A stretch of DNA of 64,000 bases from the NCBI GenBank assembly GCA_900547345.1, contig URGG01000001.1, forward strand, positions 1 through 64,000, in the 5' to 3' direction. The DNA comes from an uncultured Collinsella sp. GTDB taxonomy: Bacteria; Actinomycetota; Coriobacteriia; Coriobacteriales; Coriobacteriaceae. The notes under the pieces were generated by a model that searched no databases, had not been told where the DNA came from, and saw only the letters and a list, made by a program, of their open reading frames with translations. Below are positions 61,614-64,000 of this stretch, one piece after another (the first letter of the stretch is position 1; each line of letters starts with the position of its first letter). The translations under genes and the position numbers were made by a program.

Positions 61614-62972
61614 ATGCCCTCATCTGCACCGCGCGGTCTGCGCTCCGACCATGTCGTTACCGTCGGCATCGCCCTGTTTTCGATGCTCTTTGGCGCCGGC
61701 AACCTCATCATTCCGCCGTTGCTGGCGCTCCAGGCCGGCACGGCCACACCGCTTGCCATGGTTGGCTTTTTGATTGCCGCCATCGGCCTGCCCGTCATGG
61801 GCTTTATCGCCGTGGCGCTCGCCGGCACGGCGCGTGAGCTTGCCAGCCGCGTGCACCCCAAGTTTGGCGAGTTCTTTGTCGCGGCGGTGTATCTGGCCAT
61901 TGGCCCGTGCCTGGCCATTCCGCGTACGAGTTCCACGGCCTTCGAGATGCTGGTGCCGCTGTTGCCCGAGGGCGTCTCGCTCGGCACGGCGCGTCTGGTG
62001 TTTGCCATTGGCTTCTTTGTCGTCGCGTTTGCGCTCACGCTGCGCCCGGGCGTCATCACGCGCGTGCTCGGCCGCATTACGGGCCCCGCGCTCATCGCCC
62101 TAATCGTATTGGTCGTGGGCGTCGCCGTGGTCTCGCCGTTGGGTCCCGCTGCCGCGCCGCAGGCTCCCTACAATGCCGGTGCTGCCGTGCAGGGCTTTCT
62201 GACCGGCTACCAGACCATGGACCTGCTTGCGTCGCTCGCCTTTGGCATCATCATCGCCGAGACCATCCATGAGCTCGGCGTTACCGACGATAAGCGCGTG
62301 GCCTTCGAGATCTCGCGTTCGGGTGTGATCGCCGGCGTGCTCATGGCCATCATCTACTGCGGCCTGGCGCTTGCCGGTATGCAGCTCGGCACGGTTATGC
62401 CCGACGCCACCAACGGCGCCGCGATCCTTGCGCGTTCGGCCTCTATGCACTTTGGTCTTGCTGGCACGGTTGTCGTCTTTGCGATTTTCTTCCTCGCCTG
62501 CATGAATGTGTGTATTGGCCTTATCAGCTGCTGCTCGCGTTACTTCTGCGAGACGTATGTGGTCGAAGGGGGAGCGGAGGCTTCCGAGGAGGCCATGCGC
62601 CGCCCCTTTGCGGTTCTCGCCTTTGTGTTCGCGGCGTTTTCGTGCGTGCTCTCCAACGTGGGCCTCGACGTGATCCTTATGTTCTCGGTGCCTATGCTCA
62701 ACGCCTTGTATCCCGTTGCCATCGTGCTGGTGCTTATGGGCCTGGTGCACGGTTTTTGCGACGCTCATCCGCAGGTGTGGGTCTGGGTCGGCGGCGTTGT
62801 CGCGGTGCAGAGCGTAATCACTTCGGTTCGCGATGCGTTTTTCGCGGGCGCGTGGCTGCCGTTCGATGCGTTGCCGCTGGCAGATATCGGTGCTGCGTGG
62901 GCACCGGTTGCTGTGGCGGCGTTTGTGATCGGTCTGGTTCATAGCCAGTTTGTCACACATTCGAGGAGCTAG
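61614..62972 (+). CDS. brnQ: Branched-chain amino acid transport system II carrier protein
   Basis: The 452-residue membrane protein imports leucine, isoleucine and valine by sodium or proton symport. It has about 12 hydrophobic helices and the family N-terminus FSMLFGAGNLIIPPLLALQAG, then GPCLAIPRTSSTAFE and GYQTMDLLASLAFGIII. The start is the ATG at 61614 after GAAAGGTGTGCCT; the frame open to 61404 is the tail of the surface protein gene in another frame. It is monocistronic, followed by the tRNA promoter. Confidence 0.94.
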   Translation: MPSSAPRGLRSDHVVTVGIALFSMLFGAGNLIIPPLLALQAGTATPLAMVGFLIAAIGLPVMGFIAVALAGTARELASRVHPKFGEFFVAAVYLAIGPCLAIPRTSSTAFEMLVPLLPEGVSLGTARLVFAIGFFVVAFALTLRPGVITRVLGRITGPALIALIVLVVGVAVVSPLGPAAAPQAPYNAGAAVQGFLTGYQTMDLLASLAFGIIIAETIHELGVTDDKRVAFEISRSGVIAGVLMAIIYCGLALAGMQLGTVMPDATNGAAILARSASMHFGLAGTVVVFAIFFLACMNVCIGLISCCSRYFCETYVVEGGAEASEEAMRRPFAVLAFVFAAFSCVLSNVGLDVILMFSVPMLNALYPVAIVLVLMGLVHGFCDAHPQVWVWVGGVVAVQSVITSVRDAFFAGAWLPFDALPLADIGAAWAPVAVAAFVIGLVHSQFVTHSRS

Positions 62973-62983
62973 GGTATCGTCGC

Positions 62984-63012
62984 TTGCACAGGCGGGAAGT
63001 CTCCCCTATAAT
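62984..63012 (+). promoter_or_regulatory. Promoter of tRNA-Pro
   Basis: TTGCAC (62984-62989) and a perfect TATAAT (63007-63012) are separated by exactly 17 bases. The tRNA begins 52 bases after the -10 box. Confidence 0.85.
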
Positions 63013-63063
63013 TTCCTTCGCTTTGGGACACGCAAGGTTTAGACCTTAGCTGCTCAACACCTT

Positions 63064-63137
63064 CGGGACGTGGCGCAGTTTGGTAGCGCGCCTGCTTTGG
63101 GAGCAGGATGTCGCAGGTTCAAATCCTGTCAGCCCGA
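63064..63137 (+). tRNA. tRNA-Pro (anticodon TGG)
   Basis: The 74-base cloverleaf has D arm GCGC-AGTTTGGTA-GCGC, anticodon arm CCTGC-TTTGGGA-GCAGG (anticodon TGG) and T arm GCAGG-TTCAAAT-CCTGT. The acceptor stem CGGGACG pairs with CAGCCCG, leaving two non-pairs, A5-G68 and C6-A67. The terminal CCA is not encoded (ACCG follows). The odd 3' half may come from insertion of the element to the right. Confidence 0.9.
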
Positions 63138-63141
63138 CCGG

Positions 63142-63178
63142 AGCCCTTGGAAACATGAGGTTTTCAAGGGCTTTTTTT
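63142..63178 (+). terminator. Terminator after tRNA-Pro
   Basis: A 12-bp stem with one mismatch (63142-63153 with 63161-63172) starts AGCCCTTGG and ends in seven T residues. Confidence 0.88.
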
Positions 63179-63194
63179 CCGTTGAAAACAATCC

Positions 63195-63214
63195 GCATAC
63201 AAATGCATACAAAC
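63195..63214 (+). repeat. Two tandem decamers near the attachment site
   Basis: GCATACAAAT (63195-63204) is followed directly by GCATACAAAC (63205-63214). Repeats between the tRNA 3' end and the integrase may be arm-type integrase sites (inference). Confidence 0.45.
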
Positions 63215-63237
63215 GCCGCGGGATCTCCATGCCCGAT

Positions 63238-64000
63238 TCACACGAGTTCGCGCTCGCGGAGGGCTCCGATCGCGTAGGCCACGTCGTCCAATCGTTCCGG
63301 CCAGAGCGCCGTGTAGGTGTTCAATGTGATGCTGGGAGAGGAGTGGCCGAGCTGCATCTGCAGGGTCTTCACGTCCGCGCCCTGGGCGATTGCGAAGTTC
63401 GCGTATGTGTGGCGCAGACTGTGTATGGTCACGCCCGCGTCCTCTATGCCGGCCGCTTTGACGGCCTTGTTCCATATCCTTGTCCGCCACATGTTCGTCC
63501 AGACGTTCCCGCCACGGGTGGCACGGAACAGCCAGTCGTCATCACCCATGCCATCCATCTGCGCCTTGATCTGCGGCATGAGGAACCGTGGTATCGCGAT
63601 GTTGCGGGCCTTTCCGTTCTTCGGGGTGCCGAGCATGCTACCGCCGTGCCCGTCGTCAGTCCATGTGCGGCCTATTCTGGCGCGCCGCTTGGCCGCATCC
63701 ACGTCACCGACCTTGAGGGCAAGCGATTCGCCTATGCGGCATCCCGTATAGGCCTGCCATCTGACCAGCCCCGATCTTCTCCGCCTCGTCCGCGAGCAAC
63801 TCGACCTCGCGGACCGAGAGGAACACCATGTCGTCGTCGGAGGCGATCTTCGGCACGGTGACCCTGTCCACAGGATTCTCACCGATCCACCCGTTCGAGA
63901 CGGCGTAGTCAAAGATGCCTTTGAGGACGAATTCCATGCTGGTTCCTTCAATGACGCCGGTGGTGATTGCGGTGCTGGCCGCTGTTGACCATCCTATCGT
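63238..64000 (-). pseudogene. Tyrosine-type site-specific integrase, frameshifted and cut by the window edge
   Basis: The C-terminal catalytic half (frame ending at 63238) has the tyrosine recombinase residues: Arg in YTGCRIGESLALK, HxxR in HSLRHTYAN, LGHSS, and Tyr in TLNTYTALW. The N-terminal part (GIFDYAVSNGWIGENPVDRVT, ending EKIGAG) is in a different frame. The frames meet near 63764, where one extra or two missing bases explain the shift. The upstream part runs past 64000. Its closeness to tRNA-Pro marks the end of an integrated element extending rightwards. A sequencing error is an alternative. Confidence 0.8.

Noticed and set aside
63070..63861. A plus-strand frame beginning inside tRNA-Pro and covering the integrase.
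   Set aside because: It starts within the tRNA and is antisense to conserved recombinase residues.

Overview
The window is a piece of a high-GC, gut-type Coriobacteriia chromosome, most likely Collinsella. This is inferred from protein character and gene content: short thiC, double-cubane iron-sulfur enzymes, a selenium locus and a very large BspA/InlB-repeat surface protein. No marker gene was compared with a database. Gene density is high on both strands, and most starts follow a clear AGGAGG-like ribosome binding site.

Layout. Positions 1-7200: a truncated PARG-like protein, an SGNH hydrolase, thiD and thiC with a TPP riboswitch, yaaA and an M18 aminopeptidase. Positions 7368-15000: polA, a HAD phosphatase, then argG and argH with an Arg-rich leader ORF and an unrecognised 56-residue ORF. 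Positions 15341-29173: mostly housekeeping genes (ndk, rpiB, a cysteine desulfidase-family gene, rpsA, rnpB, a YigZ-family gene, metY, an MFS exporter, xpt, a release-factor-like gene, a lipid kinase and a CLC transporter). Positions 29384-34798: molybdenum cofactor and molybdate uptake (moeA, mog, modA, an unusually long modB, modC). Positions 35000-48480: a same-strand run holding two double-cubane-cluster reductase genes around a five-gene oligopeptide-type ABC importer, their ATP-dependent activator, a glycosyltransferase overlapping selD, then yedF, a DUF3343 gene and a cysteine desulfurase. selD has an in-frame UGA at the catalytic position, so it is read here as a selenoprotein. Positions 48608-61495: one 4295-residue wall-anchored surface protein. 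Positions 61614-64000: brnQ, tRNA-Pro and the left end of an integrated element with a frameshifted tyrosine integrase.

How the parts may work together. Molybdate uptake, molybdenum cofactor insertion and selenium activation lie close together, which fits anaerobic respiration or reductive metabolism using Mo and Se enzymes. The double-cubane reductases, their activator and the importer look like an uptake-and-reduction module for an unknown compound.

The most interesting signals are (i) the glycosyltransferase translationally coupled to a selenocysteine-containing selD, a possible selenosugar route; (ii) two copies of a structured element at 17989-18100 and 21079-21190 whose helices differ by compensatory changes; (iii) further long inverted repeats in intergenic spaces; (iv) Arg-rich leader ORFs before argG and before the first double-cubane gene; and (v) the repeat architecture of the giant surface protein.
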